A stretch of 64,000 bases of DNA from Ruminococcus sp. (GTDB taxonomy: Bacteria; Bacillota; Clostridia; Oscillospirales; Ruminococcaceae): positions 41,120 through 105,119 of the forward strand of contig NZ_JAILNU010000112.1 of the NCBI RefSeq assembly GCF_024691275.1. Reading direction: 5' to 3'. A model generated the notes under the pieces. The model was given only the letters and a program-made list of their open reading frames with translations, had not been told where the DNA came from and ran no database searches. Shown here piece after piece: positions 42,081 to 51,287 of this stretch. Position numbers and translations under genes: made by a program. Positions within the stretch are counted from its first letter, which is position 1. Every line of letters begins with the position of its first letter.

Positions 42081-42977
42081 TTATTTTTTCTTTTCGGACG
42101 GAACTTTTCCGCCGAGGCTCTCTATCACTTCGGTCACAGCACCGTAGTAGTCTTCCTTGGCGGCAAGCTCATTTGCTTTATCCAGTGCTGTCTTGAACTT
42201 TTCGGTGAATCCATCATCTGAGAATGCTATTATCTTCTTTGAATTTGTCTCAAGCATGAGCATTATGCCGTTTTCGCTGTAATATCTGCGAGCATAATAG
42301 CTTTTCAGTATATTCTCGTTCGACGTTTCGGAGTTGTTGCACGAAGCTATCAGCATAACGCTGCCATCACAGGTCGAAAGACCTTTTTGCAGCTTTGTGA
42401 GCTGCTCCCCATCAAACACATCTGCGTTGTCGACGATATTTTCGGGACAAAGCTCGGCAAGCTGAAGAAGGCGCATTATACCTCTTCTGTAATTGCCGTC
42501 TATAAACTCCTTCGTAGCCCAGTATACGGCATTATCCTGAGCTTTCTGAGAAATATTTGTCAGACAGGCTCCTGTTTTGAAAACGATATCATTGTTGGTC
42601 GCGTTGTTCACGAGGACGACAATACCGCTGCCCTTGCCTTCATACAGCCTGTTATATTCGTCAAGAGCATAATCGTAAGGAGTTTTACCTCCAAGATCAT
42701 TAACGGTGATAACTGCAGTATTTATGAGTTTTTTTCTGTAAAGCCAGCAAGCATAGTCATTGCAGGCTATGCCGTCACCGGGACCGAGCAGATTTGCGTT
42801 GTCAAAAATATAGGTGCCATCTGCATCTTCTACTTCTCTTTCGGTAAACGGCTGACTTGTAGCCGGTGTACGTGCTTCCTTTTCATCAGAACTGTCTTTG
42901 AAAGAACAACTGCTTATTATAAGTGTCAGTGCAGCTGCAAAAACTGCGGCAGATAAAAATTTTCTCAAAAAAATCAT
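42081..42977 (-). CDS. TPM-domain lipoprotein
   Basis: 298 aa. An N-terminal signal with a lipobox (LIISSC), then a TPM domain (about 50-170) starting DGTYIFDNANLLGPGDG, with the NTAVITVNDLGG and GKGSGIVVLVNN stretches, then a second alpha/beta region in residues 180-290 (GSVMLIASCNNSE). TPM domains occur in thylakoid TLP18.3, a phosphatase of photosystem repair, and in bacterial YgcG; the bacterial role is unclear. The lysine-rich end faces outward from the membrane. Probable operon with the alarmone synthetase. Confidence 0.82.
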   Translation of the reverse strand: MIFLRKFLSAAVFAAALTLIISSCSFKDSSDEKEARTPATSQPFTEREVEDADGTYIFDNANLLGPGDGIACNDYACWLYRKKLINTAVITVNDLGGKTPYDYALDEYNRLYEGKGSGIVVLVNNATNNDIVFKTGACLTNISQKAQDNAVYWATKEFIDGNYRRGIMRLLQLAELCPENIVDNADVFDGEQLTKLQKGLSTCDGSVMLIASCNNSETSNENILKSYYARRYYSENGIMLMLETNSKKIIAFSDDGFTEKFKTALDKANELAAKEDYYGAVTEVIESLGGKVPSEKKK

Positions 42978-43078
42978 TCCTTGCTCTTGTAATCTCTATT
43001 ATATTTTAGTATAATTTAATTGAAAAATCAAGTGCAAACATTAATTTTCACGTTCCGAACTTATAAAAGGAGGAAAAT

Positions 43079-43900
43079 ATGGATTACCGTGTACAGGGAA
43101 ATGACATCATCGTATACGAACCTGATCTTGACCTTGACGAGACCCTCGACTGCGGTCAGGCATTCCGCTGGAAGAAAATAGCCTCGGATCACGACTGCAC
43201 TTATGTAGGTTCTTTTGTCAATGATAAGCTCATGGTCTCGCAGACAGAAAAAGGAAATTTTATTTTTCATAATACCGATGAGAACGATTTTATTTCAAAG
43301 TGGATAAAATACTTTGACTTTGAAACCGACTATTCTGAACTCAAACGCTGTTTCTCCGAAGACGAAACTCTCTCAAAAGCCTGTAGCTTTGCAGGCGGGA
43401 TAAGGCTCCTCAGACAGGACAGCTGGGAATGTCTTATTTCCTTTATTATTTCCCAGAACAATAATATTCCAAGGATAAAAGGCATAATCGACCGCCTGTG
43501 CGAGCATTACCACAGTAAATTTCCTTCATGCGAACAGCTCTCTCAGGAAAATGAAGACTCCCTCGCCTACCTCAGAAGCGGTTTCAGGGCAAAGTACATC
43601 GCCGATGCAGCTTCAAAGACTGCGGACGGCACAGCAAAACTCCGCGAGATCGCTGCGATGCCTATAGACGAAGCAAGAGCTGCTCTTAAACAGATCAAGG
43701 GCGTAGGTCCAAAAGTTGCTGAATGCGTCCTGTTGTACGGTATGTACAGAACAGAAGCCTTCCCGATAGATGTGTGGATCAAAAGAGTCCTTGCTCAGTA
43801 TTATCCCGACGGTTTCCCTGAGTTTGCCAGAGAGAACGCAGGCATTGCTCAGCAGTATCTTTTCCATTACATACGCAGCATCACCAAGCAGAGTGAATAA
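43079..43900 (+). CDS. ogg: 8-oxoguanine DNA glycosylase / AP lyase, OGG1 type
   Basis: 273 aa. Excises 8-oxoguanine. An N-terminal OGG domain (DETLDCGQAFRWKK) is followed by the HhH-GPD domain: LRQDSWECLISFIISQNNNIPRI, FRAKYIADA, then IKGVGPKVAECVLLYG with the catalytic Lys and AFPIDVWIKRV with the catalytic Asp. GGAGG lies directly upstream of the ATG. The next gene begins 50 bp downstream in the same direction. Eukaryote-like OGG1 is common in Clostridia, where it takes the place of MutM. Confidence 0.95.
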   Translation: MDYRVQGNDIIVYEPDLDLDETLDCGQAFRWKKIASDHDCTYVGSFVNDKLMVSQTEKGNFIFHNTDENDFISKWIKYFDFETDYSELKRCFSEDETLSKACSFAGGIRLLRQDSWECLISFIISQNNNIPRIKGIIDRLCEHYHSKFPSCEQLSQENEDSLAYLRSGFRAKYIADAASKTADGTAKLREIAAMPIDEARAALKQIKGVGPKVAECVLLYGMYRTEAFPIDVWIKRVLAQYYPDGFPEFARENAGIAQQYLFHYIRSITKQSE

Positions 43901-43950
43901 ATCCTGACATATTGCCAATACTTTCGCTAAAAGATATTTTCGGAGGTATT

Positions 43951-44205
43951 ATGATAAAAGGCGTGAACAGAAAGATCATAGAGATAAAAAATCCCGACAG
44001 TCTTTATTTTGAAAAGGCGATACTGTATTTAAAGCCGAATATTACTATGTTCTCGGAGGCTGCTTCCCGAAAAGCAGCAGGCAGTTTCCTTGAAAGCATC
44101 AAAAGCAGCGAATACGCTGAAAAATCAAGGAAACGCCGCCGTTACCTTGTATTCTCGGCTCTTGCCGTAACAGTGGGAGCACTCGCCATTTGGCTTCTCA
44201 GATGA
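43951..44205 (+). CDS. Small tail-anchored-like membrane protein of unknown function, 84 aa
   Basis: Not recognised. A soluble N-terminal part (IKNPDSLYFEKAILYLKPN), a very basic stretch KSRKRRRY and one C-terminal membrane helix (about 65-83, LVFSALAVTVGALAIWLL) ending LLR. The layout is that of a tail-anchored protein, N-terminus inside. CGGAGG precedes the ATG at 43951. It follows ogg and could share its transcript. Confidence 0.6.
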   Translation: MIKGVNRKIIEIKNPDSLYFEKAILYLKPNITMFSEAASRKAAGSFLESIKSSEYAEKSRKRRRYLVFSALAVTVGALAIWLLR

Positions 44206-44245
44206 ACAATATCATATTATATGTCCGTACACTATGTCCCAATAC

Positions 44246-44274
44246 TGGACTTTTTGCTCGTAACATGGTATAAT
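44246..44274 (+). promoter_or_regulatory. Promoter of the AraC-family gene
   Basis: TGGACT, 17-bp spacer, TATAAT with the TGG extension of an extended -10; 45 bp before the start codon. Confidence 0.6.
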
Positions 44275-44318
44275 ATCAGTACAGTATTTCTTTTATAACT
44301 TTGCAAAGGAGGTCGGTC

Positions 44319-45179
44319 ATGGAAAAGCACGATCCGTCAAACTACAAAAACAAACTTTCCAAACGAATCATCAGTACACCAAGTCCATCAGCAAAAAATG
44401 CTTTCTTTTATATACAGGAAGCAGGCTGTGAAAAAAAAGAAGACTCTGCTACCACACAAAGGCAGAATCTTGAATCTTTTCTTATACTTGCTGTTATCAG
44501 CGGACGCGGCGAGCTTACTGTAGGTCATGAAAACTATACCCTCACTCAGGGCGAATGCCTGTTCATTGACTGCCGACTTTCGCACCATTACAAAAGCTCC
44601 GACTCCGATCCGTGGGAGATACTCTGGGTGCATTTCAACGGAAGCACCTCGCAGCAGTACTATGATTATTTCGTTTCAAACCAAAAGAATGTTTTCAGAC
44701 CGCATTTCTTTGACAAGGTAGTGTCTGCAATAACAGAGATAATCGACATTAACGAGAAAAAAGCTCCTGATGCCGAAATAATGACCTCAAAGCTCATCGT
44801 TGATCTGCTCACGCTTGCACTGACGGTAAACGGAGAGCAGCAGTTCGATTCAGCATTAAAGCAAAAGCTTGCTGCTGTCCACGATTATATTGACGACCAT
44901 TTTGCCGAAGACCTTTCGCTTGAAAAACTTTCCTCGGAATTTTACATAAGCAAATACTATCTTACCCGCGAATACAAGCGTATCTACGGCAAGACCATTT
45001 TCCAGCATATCATAAATGCACGTATCAATTACGGAAAAAAGCTCCTGCGATTTTCGGATAAATCCGTTGAAGAAGTGGCACATCTCTGCGGCTTCAACGA
45101 CCAGAGCTATTTTGCAAGGCAATTCAAAAAAGCCGAGAACCTAACCTGTTTCGCCTACAGGAAGATGTGGCGCGATTAA
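44319..45179 (+). CDS. AraC-family transcriptional regulator
   Basis: 286 aa. An N-terminal cupin-like sensing domain (about 45-130; SGRGELTVGHENYTLTQGECLFIDCRLSHHY) and a C-terminal AraC double helix-turn-helix (about 190-286; LEKLSSEFYISKYYLTREYKRIYG and VEEVAHLCGFNDQSYFARQFKK). Such proteins usually sense a sugar or oligosaccharide. The GGAGG before the ATG at 44319 decided the start. No sugar gene lies next to it, so its target is not apparent; the GH3 gene at 35 kb is a distant possibility. Confidence 0.92.
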   Translation: MEKHDPSNYKNKLSKRIISTPSPSAKNAFFYIQEAGCEKKEDSATTQRQNLESFLILAVISGRGELTVGHENYTLTQGECLFIDCRLSHHYKSSDSDPWEILWVHFNGSTSQQYYDYFVSNQKNVFRPHFFDKVVSAITEIIDINEKKAPDAEIMTSKLIVDLLTLALTVNGEQQFDSALKQKLAAVHDYIDDHFAEDLSLEKLSSEFYISKYYLTREYKRIYGKTIFQHIINARINYGKKLLRFSDKSVEEVAHLCGFNDQSYFARQFKKAENLTCFAYRKMWRD

Positions 45180-45191
45180 TAAGATATAATG

Positions 45192-45221
45192 AAAAAAAGA
45201 GAGCCGAAGCTCTCTTTTTTT
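45192..45221. terminator. Bidirectional terminator of the AraC gene and RNase P RNA
   Basis: A 12-bp stem AAAAAAGAGAGC and its complement with a CGAA loop. It ends the AraC transcript (+) and the rnpB transcript (-), both with U-rich tails. Confidence 0.85.
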
Positions 45222-45566
45222 ATGACCAGACCGATAAGCCGTGTTCTGTCGTGTGCGGTAATTTATCTAGTCTTATCGTCGCCGATAAGCTCAAGCCGCC
45301 ATTATCTGTTATCCGCCGAGCCGACGTTATGATAACAGATACCAATAGGCGTTGCATCGGATAGGGTTTACATAGCAGTACCGTCTCCGGCACTCTGGTG
45401 AGCTCTTACCTCGCCTTTCCACCATCACCGCCCGAAAGGACGGCAGTATATCTCTGTTGCACTTGCCCTAAGGTCGCCCTCGGCTGCCGTTAGCAGCTAT
45501 CCTGCTCTATGATGCACGGACTTTCCTCGTAAACTGATCGTTTCCGCTACCGCATAGTCTGCTCAC
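45222..45566 (-). ncRNA. rnpB: RNase P RNA, bacterial class A-like
   Basis: The catalytic RNA that matures tRNA 5' ends. On the minus strand: the conserved GAGGAAAGTCC (45518-45528), the AGGGC and GGTAAGAG-type conserved segments in the middle, and near the 3' end ACAGAACACGGCTTAT, which pairs back to form P4. The length, about 345 nt from the promoter-predicted 5' end to the terminator, fits. Ends are placed by promoter and terminator and are approximate. Confidence 0.93.
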
Positions 45567-45572
45567 TTGAAT

Positions 45573-45601
45573 ATAATAACATTTTTACGAGAAAAAGTCA
45601 A
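45573..45601 (-). promoter_or_regulatory. Promoter of rnpB
   Basis: On the minus strand TTGACT, 17-bp spacer, TATTAT. The -35 overlaps the stop codon of the PH-domain gene upstream. Confidence 0.7.
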
Positions 45602-47061
45602 GCACGAACTTTTTCTCCCAGTCTGTGACCGAGTATTTTTTCGATCTCTCTTACTTCCTCGACCTTCATAGCCTTTATTTTTAAGCGTTTGTGCTCCTCT
45701 CCCTCGAACCATATACACATAGCACAGCGTCCGCTCATAGCCTGTAAATAGTTCTGATGGAGCTCAAGCTTCACTATCTTATCTCTTTCCGAGACAACTG
45801 TATGGAATTTTGTCCATGACGAGCATCTTATCATTATTTTGTCATCGTAAAGTGTGACACCGCTGGTCATAAGAGCAACGAATTTGACGATTATGAACCA
45901 TACCGCTGGTATTTCCAGCATGACGGCCACGAAGAACGAAAGCTCGGCAAAGCGCGGAAAAAGCTTCACAAACATATCGTGCAGCGGTATTATAACAGCC
46001 GCCGCTATAAGCGGATTCAGCAGATAAGAACCTATTCCCGCAGGCTGAGCACGGTACTGGTTTTTTATACCGCTATAGATCCCTATAACCTGTAGGTTTG
46101 TTCCGAGGCTCTTTTCGAGTTTGACAGGCAGCAGCACAGGCAGCCTGTTTTTGGAAGCACCGTAGCCTGCACAGCTTATATTGACCGCAACTGCACCCAT
46201 AAGCTTCATGATAATGTTCTGTCTCAGGTCGGTGTAATTGATATGTGAGTTCTTTATACGGTACTCCTTGTGGTCGATTATGCCGTAGCCTACCTTCATG
46301 CATTTCTTGTCACATTCAACGGTAAAGCGTCCGTATCTGAAAATGTTCACGATAAAGGACAAAAACCACGATGCGATGAAGAATACTCCGATAAAAATTG
46401 CTGCTGTAGGTATCTTCAGCACCAGATTATCAGTTATTTTTTCAGTTTCGGCAGTGAGTATATTCAGTGAACGGCTGATGATCTTATATGCGATGTCTCC
46501 ACCCTTGAAGAAGAACGTTGCCAGGTAAACGGTTCCCGAAAATCCGCTGGAAAAGAATATTGAAAACAAAAGCACCGACAATGATGTCGGCTGAGGTATC
46601 CCTTTGATCTTCTTCTCGTCGTCAATATCAGGCATACTGTGCATTATTGCACGAAGCGTTTTGCGGCTGACAAGCAGTTTAAGGTCTACTGTCTTGAATA
46701 TGCCCGCCCTTGTGTCGCACCGAAATCTTACTGCGCGGAACGGTGCAAGGTAAACAGGTCTTTCAACCGTGACCGAGCTGACATTTTTATATGGTATATA
46801 GGTATTGACCCTTATGAATATGCCGTCACGATGCACCAGCTCTTCCCGTGTAAAATCTATCCTTGAAAAGACCCATCTCATGAATCCGAAAAGAATGATA
46901 GCTCCGAGAACGGCGATATCGAACCACGCGCCTTTCACCCAGCTGTAGAACCAGTCCTTGTCAAAATGATAAGTGTAGATGCCGCGAATAAGCGGAAAAA
47001 TAAGAAGCCATATATTCTTTGCAGAGTATTTCAATATTTTCAGAGGATGCTCACGGTACAT
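45598..47061 (-). CDS. PH-domain (YdbT/bPH2) membrane protein
   Basis: 487 aa with three bacterial PH-like domains (bPH2) separated by pairs of membrane helices, the layout of B. subtilis YdbT. Seen: PYKNVSSVTVERPVYLAPFRAVRFRCDTRAG in the first domain, IKNSHINYTDLRQNIIMKLMG in the second and HQNYLQAMSGRCAMCIWFEGE in the third. YdbS/YdbT give resistance to some antimicrobial compounds in Bacillus; mechanism unknown. It overlaps the YdbS-like gene upstream by 11 nt. The rnpB promoter lies over its end. Confidence 0.85.
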   Translation of the reverse strand: MYREHPLKILKYSAKNIWLLIFPLIRGIYTYHFDKDWFYSWVKGAWFDIAVLGAIILFGFMRWVFSRIDFTREELVHRDGIFIRVNTYIPYKNVSSVTVERPVYLAPFRAVRFRCDTRAGIFKTVDLKLLVSRKTLRAIMHSMPDIDDEKKIKGIPQPTSLSVLLFSIFFSSGFSGTVYLATFFFKGGDIAYKIISRSLNILTAETEKITDNLVLKIPTAAIFIGVFFIASWFLSFIVNIFRYGRFTVECDKKCMKVGYGIIDHKEYRIKNSHINYTDLRQNIIMKLMGAVAVNISCAGYGASKNRLPVLLPVKLEKSLGTNLQVIGIYSGIKNQYRAQPAGIGSYLLNPLIAAAVIIPLHDMFVKLFPRFAELSFFVAVMLEIPAVWFIIVKFVALMTSGVTLYDDKIMIRCSSWTKFHTVVSERDKIVKLELHQNYLQAMSGRCAMCIWFEGEEHKRLKIKAMKVEEVREIEKILGHRLGEKVRA

Positions 47062-47503
47062 AATCGCCCCCCTTTACACTTATACCTCCGGATAACTTGA
47101 TTATTTCCTTGGCATCTGACTGTTTCAGGAAAAGAAGTCTCAGCTGACCGCCGTACACGAAGAATATTATAAAGTTGAATCCAGTATACTGTGAAAAAGG
47201 GCTGCTTACAATGGTGGTGTATTGTATTGATGAATAGCGTACAGATTGATGAACTTTGAAGAAAACTCCGCTGCTTTTCATTATTTCTGTATCTGTAGCG
47301 GAATAACTTATTGATGTAAAATACATAGGCAGATGAACGAACATCTCAAAAGAAGCTATAAAAACTACAACTAAGGTAGTAATAAACACTATTTTATCTA
47401 TGGGAATAAAATATTTCGCCGCAGCAAGAATAATAACAGACAGAGCTGTTATCATTATACGCAGCGTTGACAGACAATGCCTGTCAGGATAATAATGCTT
47501 CAC
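47051..47503 (-). CDS. PH-domain (YdbS-like) membrane protein
   Basis: 150 aa: two membrane helices (about 18-60) and one bPH2 domain with ISYSATDTEIMKSSGVFFKVHQSVRYSSIQYTTI. I chose GTG at 47503 because GGGAGG lies 11 nt before it. An ATG at 47542 would begin inside the apparent -10 (47541-47546), so it cannot be on the mRNA. Pairs with the YdbT-like protein next door, overlapping by 11 nt; both probably act as one membrane complex. Confidence 0.8.
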   Translation of the reverse strand: MKHYYPDRHCLSTLRIMITALSVIILAAAKYFIPIDKIVFITTLVVVFIASFEMFVHLPMYFTSISYSATDTEIMKSSGVFFKVHQSVRYSSIQYTTIVSSPFSQYTGFNFIIFFVYGGQLRLLFLKQSDAKEIIKLSGGISVKGGDYVP

Positions 47504-47540
47504 TTGCCTGATCCCCTCCCCATTTGGGCACTTTATAGAC

Positions 47541-47546
47541 ATTATA
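47541..47546 (-). promoter_or_regulatory. Extended -10 promoter of the PH-domain operon
   Basis: TGGTATAAT on the minus strand, no clear -35. It rules out the ATG at 47542 as the start of the YdbS-like gene. Confidence 0.55.
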
Positions 47547-47629
47547 CCATAAATCAGCCTTAATGTAAAACAAAAATTAAAAACAATTTGTAAATTTTAC
47601 GCTCATATGTAAAGGAGTTCCTGCGGTAT

Positions 47630-48889
47630 ATGCTTGATAGGATAAATGGTTTTGTATGGGGAAACGGACTTGTTTTTCTTCTGATTTTTACAGGATTATT
47701 ATACACAGTAAAATTAAAGGGTATACAGATAAAAATGTTCCCATATATCATCAAAAGGATCTCAAAAGGCAATATCCGCTCCGAGCATATCCGCACAGTC
47801 TGTATGTCGCTGGGAACAGCTATGGGTACAGGCAATATCATAGGTGTTGCATCTGCAATTTCAATTGGCGGAGCAGGAGCTGTGTTTTGGATGTGGATAT
47901 CAGCATTCAGCGGTATGGCGACAGTTTACGCAGAAAATATCCTTTCAGCAAAATACAGCAGTAAAAACTGCAAAGGTCCCATGGCATACATAAGCAAGGG
48001 TATCGGCAGCAGAAAAGCTGCTGTGTTTTTTGCCGTATGCTGTATCCTTGCATCATTTGGCATGGGAGGAATGACACAGACCAACACCATGAGCGAGAGC
48101 ATAATGTGCTGCACTCACATTAGCAGACAAATGCTTGCTATAATTATTTTTATCGCTGTCTTTGCAGTCATCAGCGGAGGAGCTGCGCGTATCGGCAAAG
48201 CAGCGCAGCTCCTTCTGCCTGCTGCGACTGTCACGTATAGTGTGATATGCCTGCTGCTGATCTTCAGGAACCGTAATGTTCTGCCGACGGTGATAAGCAA
48301 GATATTTCACGAAGCATTCGGCTTCGAGCAGGCGTTAGGCGGTTTCTGCGGTCATACAATTTCTCGCGCTATGTCGGCAGGGATACGCCGTGGTGTTTTC
48401 TCAAACGAAGCAGGTCTCGGGAGCTCTCCCATTCTTCACAGTTCTTCGGAAGCTTCACATACATATGGCATCTGCGCAATGTTTGAGGTCTTTACAGACA
48501 CGGTAATATGCTGCACGATAACAGCTCTTACCGTTTTGTGCTGTTCATCCGACCTGACTATAAGAAGCGCTTTTCTTCCTTTAACAGGACAGAACACTGA
48601 TATACTTCTTGCAGGTATAATGACCGTTTTTGCTTTTTGCACAGTCATCGGCTGGTACTACTGCGGCGAAACTGCCTTCAGATATCTTTTCCCGGAGACA
48701 TCGGCTGCAAAATACGCTTTCATATTTTCTTCGGCAGCGTCGGTCGGAGCATTATTCAGAGCCGATACCATATGGACTCTATCCGATATATTTAACGGTA
48801 TGATGGCGTTCACGAACATACTCGCACTGATAATGCTGTCAAAAAAAGTGACCCGCGGAATAAAAACATCGGATATTGCCAATAAATAA
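47630..48889 (+). CDS. Sodium:alanine/glycine symporter, AGCS family
   Basis: 419 aa with about ten membrane helices; imports a small neutral amino acid with Na+. Seen: SLGTAMGTGNIIGVASAISIGGAGAVFWMWISAFSGM, IGRAAR-like SGGAARIGKAA, RRGVFSNEAGLGSSPILHS near the middle and GWYYCGETAFRYLFP near the end. The family usually has 450-480 residues; the shortening is mostly at the N-terminus. AAGGAG is 12 nt upstream of the ATG, which is rather far. Na+ gradient from the decarboxylase pump could drive it. Single gene. Confidence 0.92.
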   Translation: MLDRINGFVWGNGLVFLLIFTGLLYTVKLKGIQIKMFPYIIKRISKGNIRSEHIRTVCMSLGTAMGTGNIIGVASAISIGGAGAVFWMWISAFSGMATVYAENILSAKYSSKNCKGPMAYISKGIGSRKAAVFFAVCCILASFGMGGMTQTNTMSESIMCCTHISRQMLAIIIFIAVFAVISGGAARIGKAAQLLLPAATVTYSVICLLLIFRNRNVLPTVISKIFHEAFGFEQALGGFCGHTISRAMSAGIRRGVFSNEAGLGSSPILHSSSEASHTYGICAMFEVFTDTVICCTITALTVLCCSSDLTIRSAFLPLTGQNTDILLAGIMTVFAFCTVIGWYYCGETAFRYLFPETSAAKYAFIFSSAASVGALFRADTIWTLSDIFNGMMAFTNILALIMLSKKVTRGIKTSDIANK

Positions 48890-49017
48890 AAACGTCAGGG
48901 AGCAGCTGTCAATATAAACGTAAATACGTTGTTTAAGCGAACGATGCTGTAAAAAATTCACCCCTGTCCAAAAATTTATTTATATTGCATAATGTTGTGT
49001 CCATTGTGATTTTACTA

Positions 49018-49046
49018 TTGACATACAGCTTTCATTTCGGTATAAT
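49018..49046 (+). promoter_or_regulatory. Consensus sigma-A promoter of the rnj-ftsH operon
   Basis: TTGACA, 17-bp spacer, TATAAT; both hexamers perfect. The start should be near 49053, leaving about 370 nt of leader before the first codon. Confidence 0.85.
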
Positions 49047-49052
49047 TATATT

Positions 49053-49423
49053 TGTATAGTTATGTTCATTACACGGCTGCGTGTTAAATATAAAATAGGC
49101 TTTTATGACGAAAAATCGTCATTAAGATATAAAAACCGCGTAAATGCGGCTTTATTGCTTCGGGAAAAATCGAATACCTTCAGATCACATAATTGAACAG
49201 GTCCAGCTTCTGTAATAAGCTTGTACGTTTGCCTGAATTTTATGTGGTCAGGATTTTTATCGCCTCAAAACGTCAAAATACTGTTTCTGAGCTCAGATAT
49301 ACTTATCATTAAGCGGTAAAAATGCAAAAAACTGATCGTTTCGACTGAAGCTTCTTTTTTGATAAAAGTTCTTCGCACCGTTCATGCGGAGTACTTCCCG
49401 ATTACTGAAAGTGAGGTCATATA
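49053..49423 (+). promoter_or_regulatory. Long structured 5' leader of the RNase J operon
   Basis: 370 nt without a convincing open frame. Visible hairpins: ATGACGAAAAATCGTCAT, AACCGCGTAAATGCGGCTT, and a larger one that pairs GATCACATAA...CAGG (49183-49201) with CCTG...TTATGTGGTC (49232-49249) and is followed by ATTTTT (49253-49258), like an attenuator. I do not recognise a known riboswitch. RNase J or another nuclease could act here for feedback. The 160 bp before the promoter hold nothing I can name. Confidence 0.5.
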
Positions 49424-51265
49424 GTGAACGAAAAAGAAAAAAGCAGCAAGACTAAGCAGACTACATCTGCAGCGCCTAAGAGAACCTACAGAAAAAAGAC
49501 TTCTGTAAAAGAAAAAACTGTTAAGGAAAAAACTGCAAAAACTGAGAAAAACACATCAGTTCCCGCAAAAACAAAAACACAGACAAGAAAACCAAAGGAA
49601 GTAAAAAAGACTCCTGTCAAGATAATACCTCTCGGAGGACTTAATGAGATCGGTAAGAATATGACTGTTTTCGAGTGCTCCAACGATATGTTCATACTCG
49701 ACTGCGGTCTTGCGTTCCCTGATGCGGATATGCCGGGCGTTGATATCGTTATCCCCGATTTCACCTACGTCGAGAGGAACAAGGAGAAGATCCGCGGCAT
49801 CGTTATCACTCACGGTCACGAGGATCATATCGGCGGTCTTGCATATCTTCTCAAAAAGATTAACGTACCTGTTTACGCTACAAGGCTTACCATAGGTCTT
49901 ATCGAAGGAAAGCTCAAGGAACAGGGACTTTCGGGCAAAGTCACACTCAACGTTGTCGAGCCGAAAAAAACTGTAAAAATGGGCTGCATGGCTGTCGAAT
50001 TCATCAAGGTCAACCACTCGATACCTGACTCTGTCGGTATGGCGATCCATACTCCAGCAGGTGTTATTGTCCACACAGGCGACTTCAAGGTGGACTATTC
50101 CCCTATCGACGGCAAGATAATAGACCTTGCGAGATTCGGTGAACTCGGAAGCCGCGGCGTACTCGCTCTTATGGCTGACTCGACCAATGCCGAGCGCCCA
50201 GGATATACCCATTCAGAGCGTACTGTCGGCGAGTCCTTCGACAAGCTCTTCCAGAAGGGCGAAGGAAAACGTATCATAATCGCCACATTCTCCTCTAATA
50301 TACACAGAGTTCAGCAGATCATCAACTGCGCTGTCAAGTATGGCAGAAAGGTCGCTATATTCGGCAGAAGCATGGTCAATGTCATAAATACAGCCATAGA
50401 GCTCGGATACCTCGATGTTCCTGACGGTATAATAATTGATATCGAGATGATGAACCGCTACGAGAGCGAGAGGATCGTCCTCATAACAACAGGAAGTCAG
50501 GGCGAACCTATGTCAGCTCTTACAAGAATGGCTATGAACGACCACAAAAAGGTAAACATCACACCTATGGACTTCATTATCATTTCCGCCACACCTATCC
50601 CAGGAAATGAAAAGTTCGTTACACGAGTTGTCAATGAACTCATGAAATCAGGTGCCGAGGTCGTATACGAAGCAATGTATGAGGTACACGTTTCAGGTCA
50701 TGCCTGTCAGGAAGAGCTAAAGCTCATGCAGGCTCTCATAAAGCCTAAGTTCTTCATTCCTGTTCACGGCGAGTACAAGCATCTCAAAAAACACGCTGAC
50801 CTTGCCCGTCAGATGGGTCTTGAAAAGGAAAATGTCATTATCGCTGAGATAGGTAACGTCATTGAAACAGACGGAAATACCATGAAAATAGTTTCACAGG
50901 TGCCCGCAGGACGAGTTCTCGTTGATGGTCTTGGCGTGGGAGATGTCGGTTCCATCGTTCTCAGAGACAGAAAACATCTCGCACAGGACGGTCTTATCAT
51001 CATCGTTATCGGTATCGAGAAAAATACAAATGAGATCGTTGCAGGTCCAGATATCATATCACGCGGATTCGTTTACGTGCGTGAATCCGAAGAGCTCATG
51101 GTCGAAGCCAGAGGACTTCTCTCCGATACACTGGCAAATTGTTCTTCAGGAGAGCTCAGAGAATGGAACTCTCTTAAAGGAAAGCTTCGCGATGCTCTTT
51201 CTGATTATATTTACCAGAAAACAAAGCGCAGCCCGATGATACTTCCTATCATTATGGAGACCTGA
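49424..51265 (+). CDS. rnj: Ribonuclease J
   Basis: 613 aa metallo-beta-lactamase RNase with 5'-3' exo- and endonuclease activity in mRNA turnover. Seen: VKIIPLGGLNEIGKNMTVFE, the metal motif ITHGHEDHIGGL near residue 126, GDFKVDYSP, and beta-CASP motifs with MADSTNAERPGYT and PVHGEYKHLKKHA. Residues 1-65 are a lysine/threonine-rich tail typical of some clostridial forms and probably disordered. It starts with GTG at 49424 behind GTGAGG. First gene of the operon rnj-gdpP-rplI-dnaB-tilS-ftsH. Confidence 0.96.
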   Translation: MNEKEKSSKTKQTTSAAPKRTYRKKTSVKEKTVKEKTAKTEKNTSVPAKTKTQTRKPKEVKKTPVKIIPLGGLNEIGKNMTVFECSNDMFILDCGLAFPDADMPGVDIVIPDFTYVERNKEKIRGIVITHGHEDHIGGLAYLLKKINVPVYATRLTIGLIEGKLKEQGLSGKVTLNVVEPKKTVKMGCMAVEFIKVNHSIPDSVGMAIHTPAGVIVHTGDFKVDYSPIDGKIIDLARFGELGSRGVLALMADSTNAERPGYTHSERTVGESFDKLFQKGEGKRIIIATFSSNIHRVQQIINCAVKYGRKVAIFGRSMVNVINTAIELGYLDVPDGIIIDIEMMNRYESERIVLITTGSQGEPMSALTRMAMNDHKKVNITPMDFIIISATPIPGNEKFVTRVVNELMKSGAEVVYEAMYEVHVSGHACQEELKLMQALIKPKFFIPVHGEYKHLKKHADLARQMGLEKENVIIAEIGNVIETDGNTMKIVSQVPAGRVLVDGLGVGDVGSIVLRDRKHLAQDGLIIIVIGIEKNTNEIVAGPDIISRGFVYVRESEELMVEARGLLSDTLANCSSGELREWNSLKGKLRDALSDYIYQKTKRSPMILPIIMET

Positions 51266-51287
51266 TCTGTCCGAAAGGAGCAAAAAG

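Noticed and set aside
47504..47542. ATG at 47542 as the start of the YdbS-like gene
   Set aside because: It falls inside the likely -10 of its own promoter; a GTG with a GGGAGG site lies 39 nt downstream.
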